The notes: generated by a model from the letters alone, not told the origin. A stretch of DNA of 64,000 nt from Mycoplasma sp. Bg2 (GCA_001641225.1 LSMY01000003.1:102719-166718); one strand, 5' to 3'; positions 9,659-22,999 are shown, counted from the stretch's first letter. Made by a program: numbers and translations.

Positions 9659-10493
9659 ATCATTGGAAACATATTTTTTTAAAGACTTGTTAAAAAAAGA
9701 AGATAAGAAATTGCAACCAGCAATTAAAGATTTTTATATTAAAAAAAATAGTTTGACAAAAGCTTATTTTTTGCAAAATGTAGATACATTAAAACTCACT
9801 ACTAAACAATTTAAATATTATAAAGAAATTGGAGAAAAGGTTTTAGCAGGAAAAGATGTTACCTTTGATATTGGGCACAGATTTTTTTATAATGTTGAAA
9901 TTGACATTAATAAAAAAGTATTTATTCCTCAACCAGATTCAGAACTACTTGTTGAAAAAGTTCTTGCTGATTATAAAAAAGGTGAAGGACTTGAAATTGG
10001 TTCTGGAACGGGAGCAATTTGTATTGCTATTGCAAAAAATTCAAAAATAATTTTTGATGCAATTGATATTAATTTGAATGCAATAAAAATTTCCAAAAGA
10101 AATGCTTTTAATAATGAAACTGGGAAAAGAATTCATTTCATTCGTAAATCTTTTGTAAGCCTGCCAATTAAAGAATATGACTTTATTGTTTCGAACCCTC
10201 CTTATATTAAAAAAGGTGATGCTAGTGTTAGTAATTGAGTAAAAGAGCATCAGCCTAAAAAAGCACTTTATTCTAAAAAAAATGGATTAGCTTTTATCGA
10301 ATCAATTTTAGAAAAAGGAAATAATTTTTTAAAACCACAAGGGAAAATTTATTTAGAATTTGGATTTGAACAAAAAAGTGCAGTAGAACTGCTAGTTAAG
10401 AAATATTATAAAAAATATACTTTCTATAAAGATTTAAATGATAACTGAAGAGTGGTCGTGATTGAAATTGACAAACAAGAAAAAAATAATTAA
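9651..10493 (+). CDS. prmC: Release factor glutamine methyltransferase
   Basis: This 280-residue SAM-dependent methyltransferase modifies the glutamine of the GGQ motif in RF1, encoded by the gene it overlaps. The SAM-binding [17 protein letters not shown] motif lies near residue 105 and the catalytic NPPYI motif near residue 185. The ATG at 9651 lies inside the last codons of prfA and has a GGAG ribosome binding site ten bases upstream, so it is preferred to an earlier in-frame TTG/ATG at 9615. Two UGA Trp codons lie in the C-terminal part. The coupling of prfA and prmC is widely conserved. Confidence 0.93.
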
Positions 10494-11022
10494 TGCTTTA
10501 AAAAATAATGAAATAGTTGCTATCCCAACCGATACTGTTTTTGGACTTTTTATTAAGATTTCTCAAGAGAATATGGTTGTTTTAAATTTATTTAAAAAAA
10601 GAGATAAAGATCAGCCATTACAAGTGATGTTTCCCAGCATTGAGGCAGCATTATCTGCAATTGAAGTAAATGAGTTTCAAGAATCAATTTTAAGGGAAGA
10701 ATTACCCGGTAATAAATCAATTGTTGTTCCAGCAAATGAAGATTTTGCTAAAAAATATTTGCATAATCAAGCAACAATTTCTTTAAGAATTCCTTCTAAA
10801 GTAGATGCAAGAACTTTGGTAGAAATTTTAGAAACTGTTGGTCCTTGTTTTGCAACAAGCACAAATCAACATGGTAAAGATATGTTAAATGACTACAATG
10901 CAGTAATAGCATATTTTCCAGATATTTTAGTTTTAAAAGGAACACCAGGTTTAACAGTTGCTTCGACAATTGTTAAACTTAATACAGACAGTATTGAAAT
11001 TTTAAGAGGAGGAAAAAAATAA
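10462..11022 (+). CDS. tsaC: Sua5/YrdC/TsaC-type threonylcarbamoyl-AMP synthase
   Basis: This 186-residue YrdC-domain protein starts with the nucleotide-binding pattern [13 protein letters not shown] near residue 20. Later it has [10 protein letters not shown] and a C-terminal TVASTIVKL...EILRGGK that matches the family's P-S-T-I-V-and-R-G-G ending. The family makes threonylcarbamoyl-AMP from threonine, bicarbonate and ATP for t6A37 of ANN-decoding tRNAs. No ATG fits, so the start is taken as TTG at 10462, overlapping prmC by 32 bases; this start is uncertain. prmC-tsaC-glyA order is common in Firmicutes. Confidence 0.85.
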   Translation: MKLTNKKKIINALKNNEIVAIPTDTVFGLFIKISQENMVVLNLFKKRDKDQPLQVMFPSIEAALSAIEVNEFQESILREELPGNKSIVVPANEDFAKKYLHNQATISLRIPSKVDARTLVEILETVGPCFATSTNQHGKDMLNDYNAVIAYFPDILVLKGTPGLTVASTIVKLNTDSIEILRGGKK

Positions 11023-12230
11023 TGAAAAATGATCAAGTAATTGGAGATCTAATTAAATTAGAAGAAAAAAGACAAGCAGAGTATGTCGAACTTATTGCTT
11101 CAGAAAACTTTTGTTCAGATGATGTTAGAGAAGCAGTTGGCTCTGTTTTGACAAATAAATATGCAGAGGGTTACCCCTTTGCAAGGTATTATGGTGGATG
11201 TAATATTATTGATCAAGTTGAGGAACTTGCAATTGAAAGATTAAAAGCAATTTTTCATGCTAACTTTGCAAATGTGCAACCGCATTCAGGTTCACAAGCA
11301 AACATGGCTGCTTATTTAGCAATAATTAAACCAGGAGATAAAATTTTAGGAATGTCTTTAACTTCTGGTGGGCATCTTACCCATGGATTTAAAGTTTCTG
11401 CTACTGGTCAAATTTTTAAATCACAAGCTTACGAAGTAAGCCCAATTACAAATAGATTAGATTATGAAATGATTAGAAAACAAGCTTTAGAATTTAGACC
11501 AAAACTAATTATTTGTGGAGCAAGTGCTTATTCAAGAATTATTGATTGAAAAGCATTCAAAACAATTGCAGATGAAATTGATGCTTATGTTGTTGCTGAT
11601 GTTGCTCATATTGCCGGTTTAATAGTTGCTGGTTTACATCCAAATCCACTTGATTTTGGTATAGACATTGTAACCTCAACAACCCATAAAACACTACGTG
11701 GTCCAAGGGGAGGAATCATTTTAACAAATGATCCTGAAATTGCTAAAAAAATTAATAAAGCAGTTTTTCCAGGAACGCAAGGTGGGCCATTAGAACATGT
11801 AATTGCTGGAAAAGCAATTGCCTTTAAAGAAGCGGCTTCTCCAGAATATAAAAGTTATATTCAAGATGTAGTTGCTAATGCCAAAATTATGGCAAAAACC
11901 TTTAAAGATAATGGAGCAACCATTATTACTGGGGGAACAGATAATCACCTTTTTATGATTAACGTTGTAAAAACTTATAATATTACGGGAAAACAAGCAG
12001 AAGATTTACTTTTTGAAGCTCATATTGTTGTAAATAAAAATACAATTCCTTATGAAACTCTTTCTCCAACTATTACTAGTGGAATTAGAATTGGAACTCC
12101 TGCAATGACAACTCATGGCTTCAAAGCTAAAGACTTTATTAAATTAGCAAATATTATTGATGAAATTCTTAAAAAAAATGATTTAGAATTTGCTAAAGCA
12201 AAAAGTGCTGAAGTGAAAGGAATGATGTAA
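11022..12230 (+). CDS. glyA: Serine hydroxymethyltransferase
   Basis: This 402-residue PLP enzyme interconverts serine plus tetrahydrofolate with glycine plus methylene-tetrahydrofolate. The PLP-lysine motif [14 protein letters not shown] lies near residue 225. The N-terminal [21 protein letters not shown] and HSGSQAN blocks are typical. Two UGA Trp codons occur. Its ATG overlaps the tsaC stop by one base and follows an AGGAGG ribosome binding site, so translation is coupled. It supplies one-carbon units, probably mainly for dTMP synthesis and formylation in a small genome. Confidence 0.97.
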
Positions 12231-12232
12231 AT

Positions 12233-12880
12233 ATGGAAAATGATGTAAATATTAAAAATGTAGTTGTTTTAAAACATCCTTTAATTCAACATAAATTAAC
12301 CCATATTAGAAAAAAAGAAACTACCTCAAAAGAATTTAAAGAATTCTTAAATGAAATTTCAACTTTAATGGCTTATGAAGTTTTTAAAGATATTAAACTT
12401 GAACCAATTGAAATTGAAACGCCTCTTAAAAAAACCACCGGTTATAATTTGGCCGAAAACGTTAATTTCTATCCAATCCTTAGAGCAGGGATTGGAATGG
12501 TTGATGGATTTAGCAGTGTTGTCCCCTCAGCAAGAATTGGGCATATTGGAATGTACCGTGATGAAAAAACATTAACTCCAGTTCAATATCTTTTTAAATA
12601 TCCAAAAGATACTGAAAAAGATACATTCAATATTATTATTGATCCAATGATTGCTACAGGGAATTCTGCTTTAGCTGCAATTGAAATTTTAAAAGACCAA
12701 GGAATTATTAATTTAACTTTTGTTGCTCTTTTAGGATCTAAAGAAGGTGTAGCAAAAATTGCCAAAAAACATCCTGACGTTAAACTTTATCTTGCGGCAA
12801 TTGACCCTGACTTAAATGAAAAAGGTTATATTGTTCCTGGACTTGGAGATGCCGGAGATAGAATTTTTGGAACAAAATAA
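12233..12880 (+). CDS. upp: Uracil phosphoribosyltransferase
   Basis: This 215-residue enzyme converts uracil and PRPP to UMP (pyrimidine salvage). It shows the family N-terminus (HPLIQHKLTHIRKKETTSKEF), the PRPP-loop segment IIDPMIATGNSALAAI near residue 135, and the C-terminal YIVPGLGDAGDRIFGT uracil-binding end. It starts two bases after the glyA stop and belongs to the same transcription unit. In the mycoides group and in Bacillus upp also lies just before the ATP synthase genes. Confidence 0.97.
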   Translation: MENDVNIKNVVVLKHPLIQHKLTHIRKKETTSKEFKEFLNEISTLMAYEVFKDIKLEPIEIETPLKKTTGYNLAENVNFYPILRAGIGMVDGFSSVVPSARIGHIGMYRDEKTLTPVQYLFKYPKDTEKDTFNIIIDPMIATGNSALAAIEILKDQGIINLTFVALLGSKEGVAKIAKKHPDVKLYLAAIDPDLNEKGYIVPGLGDAGDRIFGTK

Positions 12881-12911
12881 AAGTTCATCTAAAATATTAG
12901 AAAAAAAAATA

Positions 12912-13316
12912 ATGATAATTGTTTTTTGCTTATCATTATTTTTGATTGTTGTAGGTTGCTTATGTGCGATTAGTGAAGCATCCAGACCAACAACTTGGGG
13001 CATTCTTTTGGGATTATCATTTGCCTGATTTTCATTTTTTATTGTCTGATTATTTCTTATTTATGATTCAAAATTAAAATTAAAGATTTCAGTATTTGCA
13101 GGAATAGTATTATGACTTGTGCGACTATTTCTTTTATTGGTTCTTCTTCTAGTAATTGTTTTTGCATTTATTATTAATTATTCTTATTCAACAAGTTATA
13201 TACTGCAAATTTTGCTTTCAGCATTAATTGCTTATTCTATTTCTATGTTTACAGTTTTTATTTTTGGAATTGAAGAAATAATTTTTAATTATAAACATAA
13301 AAAAAATATTATTTAA
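12912..13316 (+). CDS. Small four-span membrane protein, AtpI-like
   Basis: This 134-residue protein has four hydrophobic segments (about residues 1-20, 28-50, 60-88 and 98-122) and a basic tail. It sits between upp and atpB, where other bacteria have atpI (a Mg2+ or c-ring assembly factor). Size and four-span topology fit AtpI, but sequence likeness is weak, so the name is positional. An in-frame ATG at 12816 would add 32 residues overlapping upp; the ATG at 12912 is chosen because it begins at the first membrane span. Two UGA codons code Trp. A possible terminator lies between it and atpB. Confidence 0.55.
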
Positions 13317-13650
13317 TGGTTTAATTTTTACCAATAGAAATATATTTTGCTTTAAGAAGTAGTAAATGTTGTCAATATAGCTTAAGCAAATATTTATTTA
13401 GATTAGAATTATTATTGATTATTCTTTAAATTAATTTAATTAATGCTATTAAAATTATTGGTTTAAAGTAATGCTAAAATAGATGGATAAAAAATATTTA
13501 AAAAATATGTAATTTATTAAGAAAAATCTAATGTTCCTACATTTAAGATTTTCTTTTTTATATTTTTCATTTAAACTAAAAAAGGTAAAATTAGATTAAT
13601 TAGGACTAATTTTTGAGAAATTATTATTAATTGAAAAAAAGGAAAAACCG
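13317..13650. other. Intergenic region between the AtpI-like gene and atpB
   Basis: This is 334 bases of about 15-20% GC. It contains the hairpin at 13519-13555 and an AAGGA ribosome binding site for atpB near its end. No convincing TATAAT is visible; a TAAAAT at about 13474 is a weak -10 candidate and would put the hairpin in the atp leader, where it could act as an attenuator. No open frame of interest is seen. Confidence 0.4.
13519..13560 (+). terminator. Hairpin with T-rich tail upstream of atpB
   Basis: AAGAAAAATCTAATGT pairs imperfectly with ACATTTAAGATTTTCTT around a TCCT loop (about 15 pairs with a small bulge), followed by TTTTTA. It either ends the upp transcription unit or lies in the leader of the atp operon. 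Confidence 0.55.
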
Positions 13651-14544
13651 TTGTTTACTATAACACCACAATTCTGATCTATAGTTATAACTACAATCTT
13701 AACAGTTGTAGTATCTTTAATTTTATATTATGTTGTAATTAAAAAACAAGATCCACTAAAAGAGCCCAAAGGAATTATGGTATTAATTGAAGGCTATGTT
13801 GTTGGATTTAATAAATTGATGGAATCTATGACGGGTGGAAAACTGAAAGCGGCTTATCCATATTTTTTTACTTTGCTTAACTTCTTAATTATTAATGAAC
13901 TAATCGTGTGGTTTGGTTGAGAATCACCCGCAACCTCAATTATGTTTACCTTTACTTTGGGGATGATTACTTTTATTGGAATTTATGTTGTTGGAGTGGG
14001 AACAAAAGGATTAATTAACTTTTGTAAACATAAATATGCAAACCCAATTGAGTTGTTCTCGCAATTTTCACCACTTATTTCTATTTCAGTTAGACTTTTT
14101 GGTGCCACTTTTGCTGGAGCAGTAATTGGCGATATTTTATTTATTGTTGTGCAAGGAATGCTACCAGCAGGAGATCATTTTGTTTTAACATTTTGACCAG
14201 TAATGGGTGGATTTACAAGTTGAATTTGGCAAATAATGGATAGTGGTCTTTCATTAATTCAAGCCTTCGTCTTTACTGTGCTAACTGCAGTTTATTGATC
14301 AATGGAATGTGGAGATTCATGGTCACCTAAAAAAAGAAGAGAACTTGCAAAACAAAAAAAAATATTGCTTGATCGACAAAAAGAAAAAAGATTAGCAGCT
14401 AAAAAAGCAAAAACAAAAGTAAAATTAGCTAATAAACAAGCTGCAAAAATAAAAGCTAATGCTAATTTAACTAAGAAACCGGCTGTTGCAGAAGGCAAAC
14501 CAAAAAAAGAGCTTGTCTTATCAAAACAACCTAATTCAAAATAA
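13651..14544 (+). CDS. atpB: F1Fo ATP synthase subunit a
   Basis: This 297-residue Fo channel subunit has about five hydrophobic segments up to residue ~215. The essential stator arginine is visible in SPLISISVRLFGATFAGAVIG (near residue 150); the Asn that often follows RLFG is Ala here. The start is TTG at 13651, preceded by AAGGA, since no ATG fits. After the last membrane span there is an unusually long Lys/Ala-rich tail of about 75 residues (KKRRELAKQKK...), which would lie in the cytoplasm. It is the first gene of an atpBEFHAGDC operon in standard order. Confidence 0.92.
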
Positions 14545-14600
14545 ATTACTACTTTAGATTGTAGAAGAGTAGAAATAAATTATTATTTTAAGGAGAGAAA

Positions 14601-14990
14601 ATGAAAACAGAAAAAATTTTAAAATACATGTCTTATTCATCATATATTTTTGCAATAGTTGCTTTTGCTGTGCTTGCATTTGCAATGGTTTACTTTAATC
14701 TTGATGTATTCGCAACAAATCCTGGTGGAGCAACAACATTTGCTTCTGGTGATGGTGCTTTAGAAATTCAAAAAGGACTTGCTTATTTAGGAGCTGGAGT
14801 TGCTTGTATTGGATTATTTGGTGCAGGAATTGGACAAGGATATGCAGCTGGAAAAGCTTCCGAAGCAGTTGGAAGAAATCCAGAAGCTGAACCACAAATT
14901 AGAAATATGTTACTAATTGGGGCAGCTATTGCTGAATCATCAGCACTATATGCGCTTGTTGTTTCAATTATTTTAATTTTTGTTGCTTAA
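14601..14990 (+). CDS. atpE: F1Fo ATP synthase subunit c
   Basis: This 129-residue c-ring subunit is longer than the usual 70-100 residues because of an N-terminal hydrophobic segment (residues ~10-35) and a short Gly/Thr-rich linker. The classic hairpin follows: a Gly-rich helix (GLFGAGIGQGYAAGKASEAV), the polar loop GRNPEAEPQ, and the second helix with the ion-carrying glutamate in IGAAIAESSALYALVV. AAGGAG precedes the ATG. The extra N-terminal segment may be a cleaved or uncleaved signal, as in other mycoplasma c subunits. Confidence 0.95.
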   Translation: MKTEKILKYMSYSSYIFAIVAFAVLAFAMVYFNLDVFATNPGGATTFASGDGALEIQKGLAYLGAGVACIGLFGAGIGQGYAAGKASEAVGRNPEAEPQIRNMLLIGAAIAESSALYALVVSIILIFVA

Positions 14991-15013
14991 GGCAACAAAC
15001 TATAAGGTTTAAA

Positions 15014-15619
15014 ATGACAGATATATTAAAAGCAATTATTGAAAATCATAATATTAATTTTGTGGGGAAAACATTTCCTAGCTTTTTTGCTAGCGAAGGT
15101 GGATCTGATTTAGATGATCTTCCTAATGTTTTTCAAGGATTAATTCCAACTGTTGCAGTTGTAATTGGAACAGTTATTTCATTATTAATTGTTTTTTGAA
15201 TTATTTCTTATTTTGTCTATTTTCCAGTAAAAGATATTGTTGAAAAAAGATCAAATAAAATTAGAACAGATTTAGTAACTGCAGAAAAATTAAATACAGA
15301 AGCATCTAAATCATTAAAAAGAGCACAATCTGCAATTCATTCTTCAAAAAATGAAGCAACAGAGATTGTTGCTAAATCAATTGGTGAAGCATCTTTTGTT
15401 AAAAATGAAATAATTACTACTGCAAAATCAAAAGCAGAAACAATTGTTGAACAAGCAAGAACACAAATAGTTCATGAACAAAAAGAAGCAGAAGCGCAAA
15501 TTAATGATGAAATTGCTAAAATTGCAATGCTTGCAGCTACAAAAATAATTGAAAAAGAAATAAATCCCGAAACAAATAAAAAATTAATTAATGATTTGAT
15601 AAATGAATTAGGAAAATAA
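15014..15619 (+). CDS. atpF: F1Fo ATP synthase subunit b
   Basis: This 201-residue peripheral-stalk subunit has a polar N-terminus of ~45 residues, one membrane span (VAVVIGTVISLLIVFWIISY, including a UGA Trp), the FPVKDIVEKR junction and a long charged helix rich in Lys, Glu and Ala that dimerises and contacts the delta subunit. Some mycoplasma AtpF proteins are lipoproteins, but no lipobox cysteine is visible here. The gene lies between atpE and atpH with short spacing. Confidence 0.93.
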
Positions 15620-15620
15620 A

Positions 15621-16160
15621 ATGAGTAAATCTGGGTTAACATCGTACATAAATGCTATTTATGAATTAGGAAAAGAGATAAATGAGTTAGACTTATTTAT
15701 TGAGTTTTCCAATGATTTAATAACAATAATTGAAGATGAACCCACATTTCTAAAATTTTTAGCAGATAGCAACTTAGAATTAACAGATAAAAGAACAACA
15801 TTAGAAAAGGCTTTCAATCAAAAAGAAGCAGATCTATATATTAAATGACTTTTAATCTTAATTGATGATCAAGTTGTTAATGAACTAAAATATATTTTGA
15901 GAGAGTTGATTACTCTTTATAATAAGGACCAAGGAATTATTGTTGGAGTTATTTGAACAACTACTCCACTAGAAAGCACACAAATTGCAAAATTTAATGA
16001 ACTTGTTTCTAAAAAACTTAACTTAAAAACTAATCTTGAAAACAAAATTGATCAAGAACTTCTCGGGGGCATCAAAATTGAAGTTGGTGACCAAATTTGG
16101 GACAATACGATTAGTAGAAAACTACAAGATTTAACACATGAATTACTTATGAAAGGATAA
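15621..16160 (+). CDS. atpH: F1Fo ATP synthase subunit delta
   Basis: This 179-residue delta subunit caps F1 and binds the b stalk. It is recognised by the N-terminal helical pattern (YINAIYELGKE...FSNDLITIIEDEPTFLKFLADSNL) and the C-terminal LLGGIKIEVGDQIWDNTISRKLQDL, which matches the family's G-G-x-x-I-x-x-G-D-x-x-x-D ending. Two UGA Trp codons are read through. It begins one base after the atpF stop. Confidence 0.93.
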
Positions 16161-16162
16161 AA

Positions 16163-17674
16163 ATGGCTAATATACAAGACATTAGTGCAGTTATAAAAGA
16201 AAGAATTACTTCTTATGATCTTGATGTAAAAGCAGGCGAAGAAGGTAAAGTTCTTACCATTGCAGATGGAATTGCTTCTGTTTCTGGACTTGAAAATACC
16301 CAACTTGGTGAATTATTAGTTTTTCCACAAAATACTTATGGAATGGCGCTTAATTTAGAATCAAACTTCATTGGGGTAATTATTTTTGGAAGTTACTCCC
16401 ATATTGATGAAGGCGATAAAGTTCAAAAAACAGGGAAAATAATGGAAATTCCAGTTGGTGATGAACTTATTGGAAGAATTGTTAATTCTCTTGGTGAACC
16501 AATTGATGGAGGAGCACCTTTAAAAGGAACTAAAACAAGTCACACTGAAAAAGTAGCTCCTGGAATTATGACAAGACAATCTGTTTTTGAACCATTAGAA
16601 ACAGGAATTTTGGCAATAGATTCTATGCTTCCAATTGGCAAAGGACAAAGAGAATTAATTATCGGTGACCGGAAAACCGGAAAAACCGCAATTACAATCG
16701 ATGCTATTTTAAACCAAAAAGGTAAAAATGTTAAATGTGTGTATGTTTCAATCGGACAAAAAAATTCTACTCTTGCAACAACAACAAGAAAATTAATTGA
16801 AAATGAAGCAATGGATTACACAACTATTGTTTCAGCTAGTGCATCAGAATCTGATGCCATGCAATACCTTGCTCCCTATTCAGGCATGACAATTGCTGAA
16901 GAATGAATGAATAAAGGTGAAGATGTTCTGATTATTCTAGATGATTTATCAAAACATGCGGTTGCTTATCGCTCACTTTCTTTACTACTTAGAAGACCAC
17001 CAGGAAGAGAAGCTTATCCTGGGGATGTTTTCTATTTACATTCTAAACTTCTTGAACGGAGTGCAAAACTTAATAAAAAATATGGTGGCGGATCAATTAC
17101 TGCTCTTCCAATAATTGAAACTCAAGCAGGAGATATTTCTGCTTATATCCCCACTAATGTAATTTCAATTACTGATGGGCAAATATATTTAATGGCTGCT
17201 GCCTTTAATGCCGGTCAAAGACCTGCAATCGATGTTGGATTTTCAGTTTCAAGAGTAGGAACTGCAGCCCAAACAAAATTACTTAAAAAAGTTTCTGCTT
17301 CTTTAAAATTACAACTTGCTTCATACGAAGAGATGAAAGCCTTTGCAGAATTTTCATCAGATCTTGATCCAGAAACAAAATTGATTTTAGATAATGGACA
17401 AAAAATTATGGAATTATTAAAACAACCACAATATTCTCCATATTCACAATCAGCAGAAGCAATTATTCTTTTTGCAATAAACAAAAAAATAATTGAAAAA
17501 TTTCCTGCAGAAAAAACAGCCGCTTTCAAAAAATCACTTTTGTTAGCAATTAAAGCAGATAAAGAATTTAAAAATGTGATCAAAATTTTTGATACAAAAA
17601 AAGTTTTGGATGATAATGTTTCAGATCAATTAGAAGAAATATTAAATGAATTTGTAAAACAATTTAATGCTTAA
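16163..17674 (+). CDS. atpA: F1Fo ATP synthase subunit alpha
   Basis: This 503-residue non-catalytic F1 subunit has the Walker A motif GDRKTGKTA near residue 170, the [11 protein letters not shown] segment, a UGA Trp in [21 protein letters not shown] and the downstream [23 protein letters not shown] signature. Length and motif order are normal. It starts two bases after the atpH stop and is followed by atpG. Confidence 0.98.
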
Positions 17675-17688
17675 ACCAAAATAAAATC

Positions 17689-19925
<2,237 letters not shown>

Positions 19926-19928
19926 AAG

Positions 19929-20327
19929 ATGGCAACTGAATTTGATTTAGCAATCCTCACACCCACAAAAATCTTTTTTCAAGGAAAGGTCTCTTTAATT
20001 AATCTCGAAATTTTTGAAGGAAGAATTGGAATTATGGCAAAAAGACAACCATTAATTTCTGCAATCAAAACTTCTCAATTTTCAATAATTGAAAATGATA
20101 AATTAATTGAAGGAATAATTATTGGAGGAATTTTATATATGGATGGGGAAGAAACAACAATTATTACCTCAAGAGTAAAATGATATGAGGATGTAAATAT
20201 TGCTTTTAGTACAAAAAGACTTGCTCATCATGAAAGTGTTTTAAAAACTGCAGATTTAAAACCAACAGAAAAAGCTATGCTTGAAAAGAAAATCAAATAC
20301 TATAAACTACAATTAAAGAAAGATTAA
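19929..20327 (+). CDS. atpC: F1Fo ATP synthase subunit epsilon
   Basis: This 132-residue rotor subunit has an N-terminal beta-sandwich (FDLAILTPTKIFFQGKVSLI...GRIGIMAKRQPLISAIK) followed by a short C-terminal helical part rich in Lys. One UGA Trp is present (SRVKWYEDVNIAF). It is the last canonical gene of the operon and is followed two bases later by a small membrane protein. Confidence 0.92.
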
Positions 20328-20328
20328 C

Positions 20329-20553
20329 ATGAATTTAGATATGATCCAATGATCACTTTTGGTAATTGTTTATATAATTTCTTTTGCAATTGGAATTATT
20401 GCAACAAGAGGAATTGATTGAACAAAAATCTTAATGAAGGAATACCAAACAAAAGAACAAGGAATTATTCTTTGAGTTATTTTTTCTTTAATTATTGCTG
20501 CTGTAATTGGGACAATGATTAATATTATTATCCTAACAGCCATACCCTTATAA
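20329..20553 (+). CDS. DUF1146 family small membrane protein (YwzB-like)
   Basis: This 74-residue protein has two membrane spans (about residues 8-25 and 48-68) and a basic loop between them (ATRGIDWTKILMKEYQTKEQG). Three UGA Trp codons hide it from a standard-code ORF search. Proteins of this shape (DUF1146, Bacillus YwzB) lie directly after atpC in many Firmicutes, and the position here matches. No molecular role is established. Its last codons overlap the -10 box of secA. Confidence 0.7.
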
Positions 20554-20554
20554 T
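20549..20554 (+). promoter_or_regulatory. Leaderless-type -10 box of secA
   Basis: TATAAT lies exactly six bases before the secA ATG (20561) and overlaps the stop codon of the DUF1146 gene. No Shine-Dalgarno sequence is seen. Confidence 0.65.
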
Positions 20555-20560
20555 TAGAAT

Positions 20561-22963
20561 ATGAAAAAAGAAGTAAATCAACATTTAGCAACAATTCGTA
20601 ACTTTAAAATTTTAAAAACAGCTGAAGAAGTTGCTATTTCTGTATTAAAAAGAGTTGAAGAATTAAAAAAAGAAAAATTTTCAGAAAAACAACTTAAAGA
20701 TACAACCGCAAGATTAAAAAAAGATTTTATTGCAGGTAAAGATCTTGATGATCTTATTGTTGAAGCTTTTGCATGTGCTCATTATGCAATTGAACTTACT
20801 TATGGAATTACCCTTTATAAAGTCCAAATTATGGGTGGCTATGCTCTTCATAAGGGCGATGTTGCAGAGATGAAAACTGGAGAAGGGAAAACCCTAACGG
20901 CAATTTTGCCTACTTATTTAAACGCACTTTCTGGAAAAGGTGTTCATGTTATTACTGTAAATGAATATCTTTCATCAAGAGATGCTCTTAATGTTGGAAA
21001 AGTTTTTTCCAAATTGGGAATATCTGTTGGTGATGTTACAAAAGACCAAAAACCAGAAGAAAAAAGAATTGCTTATCATAAAGATATTACTTATATTACT
21101 AATTCAGAAGTAGGATTTGATTATTTAAAAGATTATATGGTGCAATATCCTACTTCAAAAGTACAAAGAAGAAGATTTAATTATGCAATTATTGATGAGG
21201 TTGATTCAATTTTAATTGATGAAGCAAGAACTCCATTAATTATTGCGGGGGGAGAACAAATTGATGAAGGCGAATATGAAAATGCTGATGAATTTGTACA
21301 AACTCTAATTTTGGATCGAGATTTTGAAATTGATATGGAAACAAAACAAGCTTATCTAACTTATGACGGAGCTAGAAAAGCTGAAACTCATTATCATTTT
21401 AAAAATCTTTATTCATATGAAAATTCAAAAACAGTGCATCGTATTCATAATGCTTTACAAGCAAATAATATTTTTCATTTTGATGTTGATTACACTGTAA
21501 AAGATGATAAAGTGGTTCTAATTGATATTTTTACCGGAAGACTACTTGAAGGAAGAACTTTTTCTGAAGGACTTCACCAAGCAATTGAAGCAAAAGAGCA
21601 TACTAAAATTAATCCTGAAAATAAAACCTTTGCTGCAATTACATACCAAAATCTTTTTCGAATGTATGATAAATTAGCAGGTATGTCTGGAACTGCCTTT
21701 TCCGAAGAAGAAGAATTATTAAATATTTATAATATGCGGGTAATAGAAATTCCCACAAATATGCCCATGATTAGGGAAGACAAACCAGATCTAATTTTTT
21801 CAACAATGGATGCTAAATTTAATGCAGTTGTTGAAAAAATTGAAAAAATTCATGCAACAGGACAGCCACTTTTAGTTGGGACTAAATCTGTTTCAGATTC
21901 GCAAAAACTTTCTGACATGCTTTTGGAAGTGGGAATTGACCATGAAGTTTTAAATGCTAAAAATCATGCAAGAGAAGCCGATATTATTATGAATTCTGGT
22001 CAAAAAAATGCCATTACCATTTCAACTAATATGGCTGGACGGGGAACTGATATTCAACTTGGCGATGGTGTTACTGACCTTGGTGGTCTATTTGTAATTG
22101 GAACAGAAAGACATGAATCGCAAAGAATTGATAATCAACTTCGGGGAAGATCCGGAAGACAAGGAGATCCTGGGATTTCTCAATTTATTGTTTCTCTTGA
22201 TGATGAAATTATGATTAGAACTGGAATGAAAAGAGTACAAAAATTTATGAAATCTCTTGATGAAACTCCAATTGAATCAAAAATGATTCAAAGATCGCTT
22301 ACCATTGCTCAAAAAAGAATTGAAGGAATTAACTTTGATGCCAGAAAATCAATTGTTGAATATGATGATGTTTTAAACCGGCAAAGATTAATTTGTTATA
22401 AACAACGTGATGCTATTTTATATACTCATGAAATGATGCCTATTTTCAAAAAAGTTCTTGAAGCTTTTGTTAAAAATAAAATTGATTCTGAAGAAGCTTT
22501 TACGAACTCAATTTTTGATTCAACTAAATTAATCGCTTATTTAAATGAAGAATTTACTCTTGAAGAAAAAAACAAAATTGTTACTGCAGAAATTAATAAT
22601 GTAGCAGCACAAAAATATTTATATGATGAATTATATAAATATTTTACTAATAAATATCATGAAGCAGATCAAGAAAAAGTGGAAGCATATATTAAGAGAA
22701 TTATGCTTGGTGTTCTTGACTATAATTGACAAAATCATTTGGATTTAGTCCAAAAATTAAAATCTGGAATTCGTTATCGGCAATATGCCCAAAAAAATCC
22801 AGTCCAAGCATATGTTTTTGAAGCTGATAAACTCTTTACTAATTTTAGAAAAGAAATTATAGATCAAACAATTATGCTTGTCTTAAATACGAATACAAAA
22901 AAACCAACAGAAGAATTATTTGTTACTAAGCCAAGAGCAACAAATGATTTGGTGGTAAATTAG
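20561..22963 (+). CDS. secA: Protein translocase ATPase SecA
   Basis: This 800-residue motor pushes unfolded preproteins through SecYEG. Domains in order: nucleotide-binding domain 1 with Walker A (MKTGEGKTLTA near residue 105), the Walker B region IIDEVDSILIDEARTPLI near 210, the preprotein cross-linking domain, NBD2 with TNMAGRGTDI near 490 and the arginine finger region RGRSGRQGDPG, then the helical scaffold. The C-terminal zinc tail of longer SecA proteins is absent, as is common in Mollicutes. One UGA Trp lies near residue 724 (DYNWQNHLDL). The start is set by the leaderless-type promoter. Confidence 0.98.
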
Positions 22964-22993
22964 AAATTAGAAATTAGAAAGGGTACATATAGG

Positions 22994-22999
22994 TATAAT
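22994..22999 (+). promoter_or_regulatory. Leaderless-type -10 box of the amino acid permease
   Basis: TATAATTAAAATATG: the -10 box ends six bases before the ATG (23006). The identical 15-mer starts two other genes, sufS and the gene at 61175. Confidence 0.65.

Noticed and set aside
12816..12911. Longer start for the AtpI-like protein at ATG 12816
   Set aside because: It would overlap upp by 65 bases and add a charged stretch with no family support; the ATG at 12912 begins at the first membrane span. Not excluded.
17215..17583. 122-residue minus-strand frame inside atpA
   Set aside because: Shadow of a strongly conserved plus-strand gene; no promoter or family motifs.
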